NCBI GenBank assembly: GCA_002170775.2
Contig: NHIP02000003.1
Location: forward strand, 48,931 to 109,370
Source of the DNA: Euryarchaeota archaeon TMED192
GTDB lineage: Archaea; Thermoplasmatota; Poseidoniia; Poseidoniales; Thalassarchaeaceae
Reading direction: 5' to 3'
Length of the DNA: 60,440 nucleotides
The position numbers and the translations under genes are program-made. Below, piece after piece: positions 58,099 through 60,440 of this stretch (its first letter is position 1; each line of letters starts with the position of its first letter). Below the pieces are notes generated by a model, which searched no databases, had not been told where the DNA came from, and saw only the letters and a program-made list of their open reading frames with translations.

Positions 58099-59628
58099 GT
58101 GAATTGGACAAATTCTGAATTTAATGAAGCTTGCGAACAACTGCTGATACCTCTGTTCGAGGGGGTCGTTCGAGCGCCTAACAATGCACTATCTGGTCTG
58201 GGGCGTAGTCAAAGAAATCTAGTCAGAGAAGCCATCTCTTCGAATGATTTTGAGGGGAAGAAAGGAGAGAACATGGTTGTGTGGACTCCCGGATGCAGGA
58301 TCAAGCTCGTCGGAATGGGTGAGAAGAGCGAGATGGGTCATGAACTTGCACGAACGACCGGTGCCCGTGTGATGGGCTCACTTTCAAAGAAAAACGGGCT
58401 ATCAGTATGTGTTAGATTCACTTCAGGCTGGTCTAGTGATCGTATGATTGACTTTGCAGAAGGTATGATGCTCCGAGATTATGAATTCATTGAACATCAA
58501 GATATTGCAGAGGATCATATCCTAGCTCCTTGGTCGGTTCAATTCCAAGCCAGTCCCAGATATCAAAAACATCTCGAAGAGGGCCTTTCTAAGTCGCAAG
58601 CGTTAGTCACGGGGGTGCATCTAGCACGTGATCTTGGCAATGAGCCTGCTAATGTTCTGTACCCGATGGAATATGCCCGTAGAGCACAAAAATGGGCAGA
58701 AGGCAAAGAAAATGTTGTGGTCGAGGTATATGATTGGGATAAGCTCAACGAACTAGGTATGGGGGGACTGATAAACGTAGGAAAGGGGAGCGATAGGAAA
58801 CCCTGCATGGTCCTCTTCACCCTTAATCCTCATGCAGACGATGGTGTTCGTCGGCCATGCATCGTGGGCAAGGGGATAACTTTCGACACAGGAGGCATTT
58901 CAATCAAACCAACGAGCGGCATGTGGGACATGAAGTACGATATGTGTGGTGCTGCTACTGTTTTTGGTCTGATGGAGGCTCTGTATTCTACCGGCTACAA
59001 TCGCAGGGTGAACGGGATAGCGTGTTTGGCGGAGAATATGCCTGGATCTGGAGCATATAGGCCTGGAGACGTATTCAAGACATATTCTGGAAAAACCGTG
59101 GAAGTCTTCAGTACGGACGCCGAAGGTAGGAATGTTTTGGCTGATGGCCTCTGCAAGGCAGGAGAGTTCGATCCTGAATTCATTGTAGATCTAGCGACCC
59201 TGACGGGTGCAGTAGTAGTTGCTTTGGGCAATCAAATAACAGGAATGTGGGGCAATGATTCCTCGCTTGTTAAGAGGGTCGAATCGGCTGCCTCATTATC
59301 CGGAGAGCCGGTCTGGGAAATGCCTTTGAATGACCAATTCAAGAGGTACATGACAGATTCAGCATTCGCAGACATAAGGAACGGTTCGATTGGAGGTAGG
59401 GCAGGTTCATCTAATGGCGCTGCGGCTTTCTTGGAGTTCTTCGTTCCATCCAGAGGCAAGGACGAGGGATCTTCGAAAATACCCTGGGTGCACTTGGATA
59501 TTGCAGGAACTGCATGGGGCCCGGGTTCCAAGGCACGGACAGAGCGTGAGAATCCATTCTTCCAGTTCGGTACATCGGGTGTGCATGTAAGGACTCTGCA
59601 CCGACTTATTACGAGCGAAAGTCATTGA
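58099..59628 (+). CDS. pepA: M17 leucyl aminopeptidase
   Basis: 509 residues from GTG 58099. ARDLGNEPANVLYP, the metal site KGITFDTGGISIKPTSGMWD followed by MKYDMCGAA, VFSTDAEGRNVLADGL, and IGGRAGSSNGAAAFLEFF define a di-metal M17 peptidase. It is cytosolic (no signal peptide) and completes degradation of imported peptides, pairing functionally with the secreted M14 enzyme 94 bp upstream. Confidence 0.94.
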   Translation: MNWTNSEFNEACEQLLIPLFEGVVRAPNNALSGLGRSQRNLVREAISSNDFEGKKGENMVVWTPGCRIKLVGMGEKSEMGHELARTTGARVMGSLSKKNGLSVCVRFTSGWSSDRMIDFAEGMMLRDYEFIEHQDIAEDHILAPWSVQFQASPRYQKHLEEGLSKSQALVTGVHLARDLGNEPANVLYPMEYARRAQKWAEGKENVVVEVYDWDKLNELGMGGLINVGKGSDRKPCMVLFTLNPHADDGVRRPCIVGKGITFDTGGISIKPTSGMWDMKYDMCGAATVFGLMEALYSTGYNRRVNGIACLAENMPGSGAYRPGDVFKTYSGKTVEVFSTDAEGRNVLADGLCKAGEFDPEFIVDLATLTGAVVVALGNQITGMWGNDSSLVKRVESAASLSGEPVWEMPLNDQFKRYMTDSAFADIRNGSIGGRAGSSNGAAAFLEFFVPSRGKDEGSSKIPWVHLDIAGTAWGPGSKARTERENPFFQFGTSGVHVRTLHRLITSESH

Positions 59629-59712
59629 AAATCGCTGTAGACTGGCATAATTGATCGATTATGCGTTGTATAACGGCATGTTCTATACGTTGAATGGAAT
59701 TTTTCAGTTTAC

Positions 59713-60440
59713 ATGAATGGGTCGTTCAGGGTGCTGATTGCTTGCCTGCTGACAATAGCAGTTCTTTCGTCGGGTGTCGTCGCTCAAGGAGCTGAAGAGA
59801 GTCTGGAAGAAGATTCTAACATCATCATCGATGTGATTCTTCCCCTGTCTCTCGCATATATCATGTTCTCATTAGGGATAGGCCTCAAAATATCTGATTT
59901 TGGCCTTATTTTTACTGAACCAAAAGCATTTGCAGTGGGTTTGGGGAATCAGATGGTTATCTTACCGATAGCAGGATTCGGAATAGCAAGCATCCTCGAT
60001 CTATCTGGCGAGATGGCTGTTGGTCTGATGATTCTAGCTTGCTGTCCGGGAGGAGTGACATCCAATATTCTGACTAAATTAGCAGGTGGAGATACAGCCC
60101 TATCCATCTCATATACTGCAGTTGTAAGTGTTGTATCCGTAATCACACTTCCACTCATAGTTGGCTTCTCAATGGATCATTTCATGGGCGCTACATCGCC
60201 TGATATCGATATTCTAGATCTTGGCATAACCATGTTTCTTCTGACTACTCTGCCAGTGGTGATCGGGATGCTAATTCGCAGGTATTCAGAGTCCACTGCT
60301 GATAGCATTGAGCCGTTAATTGGAAAAATCGCGGCTGGGCTTTTCGTTATCATCGTCATTGCCGCTATTGCAAGTGAATTTGATACGCTGATGGAGAATC
60401 TTGGGACACTTGGTCCAGCGGTTGTCGCACTCAATATCCT
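59713..60440 (+). CDS. Bile acid:sodium symporter (BASS) family transporter, 3' truncated
   Basis: The frame from ATG 59713 stays open to the last base. It begins with a signal-like helix (about 5-24), then PLSLAYIMFSLGIGLKISDF, and the BASS hallmark MILACCPGGVTSNILTKLAG, followed by further helices. The family imports organic anions with sodium, including bile acids and keto acids such as pyruvate. At least six helices are visible. The C-terminal part is outside the window. It lies 84 bp after pepA. Confidence 0.9.
   Translation, partial: MNGSFRVLIACLLTIAVLSSGVVAQGAEESLEEDSNIIIDVILPLSLAYIMFSLGIGLKISDFGLIFTEPKAFAVGLGNQMVILPIAGFGIASILDLSGEMAVGLMILACCPGGVTSNILTKLAGGDTALSISYTAVVSVVSVITLPLIVGFSMDHFMGATSPDIDILDLGITMFLLTTLPVVIGMLIRRYSESTADSIEPLIGKIAAGLFVIIVIAAIASEFDTLMENLGTLGPAVVALNI

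Noticed and set aside
1-60440. CRISPR array, insertion sequence or prophage
   Set aside because: No regularly spaced direct repeats, transposase or phage structural genes were recognised.

Overview
This 60.4 kb window is archaeal chromosomal DNA. Direct markers are a PCNA sliding clamp, transcription factor S, Nop5 and fibrillarin, Orc1/Cdc6, the KEOPS kinase Bud32 and a TBP-like protein. They sit beside many genes of bacterial type (IcmF, class I FBP aldolase with GlpX, TrhO, a BoxB-like oxygenase, CysJ-like flavoprotein) and secreted peptidases and surface proteins. That mixture best fits a marine Thermoplasmatota archaeon (Poseidoniia, Marine Group II/III). The placement is inference; no 16S rRNA lies in the window.

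Layout. 1-4860: 5'-truncated fused isobutyryl-CoA mutase, an SDR, and MutM. 4898-7956: information-processing block (fibrillarin, Nop5, TFS, PCNA). 7961-10978: a degenerate FGE-like membrane protein, an ABC exporter, tRNA-Gly(UCC) and a small membrane protein. 10957-16251: TatD-like hydrolase, TBP-like protein with an unknown upstream partner, thioesterase, a P-loop-less EF1A/SelB relative and a membrane protein. 16244-20779: PfkB kinase, biotin carboxylase, CysJ-like reductase, MBL-fold hydrolase. 20780-22964: AT-rich region with inverted repeats, then Orc1/Cdc6 (candidate origin) and a membrane protein. 22981-27465: CoaD fused to a DUF359 kinase, a GC-rich structured spacer, a giant wHTH protein and a small wHTH protein. 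27468-30426: moaE-moaC-glpX-fba, read leftward. 30470-38697: FAD reductase, crotonases, BoxB-like diiron oxygenase, unknown helical protein, 3-hydroxyacyl-CoA dehydrogenase, SDR, SemiSWEET and aldehyde dehydrogenase, which looks like a CoA-thioester, possibly aromatic, degradation cluster. 38720-42594: TrhO, a PI-PLC-like lipoprotein / RHH / SPFH operon and transaldolase. 42595-47285: leftward operon of a nucleotide kinase, crotonase, membrane protein, RdgB and Bud32, with divergent NadA. 47254-60440: PAP2/beta-propeller fusion, Mrp ATPase lacking CxxC, LMW phosphatase, tRNA-Gly(GCC), large surface protein, DUF6015-like protein, agmatinase, GNAT, HMA-DUF4396, M14 and M17 peptidases and a truncated BASS transporter.

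Together the genes suggest a heterotroph that degrades peptides (M14, M17), acyl-CoAs (several crotonases, HADH, thioesterase, IcmF) and possibly an aromatic CoA thioester, and that makes sugars by a bacterial-type gluconeogenesis. No CRISPR array, insertion sequence or prophage was recognised.
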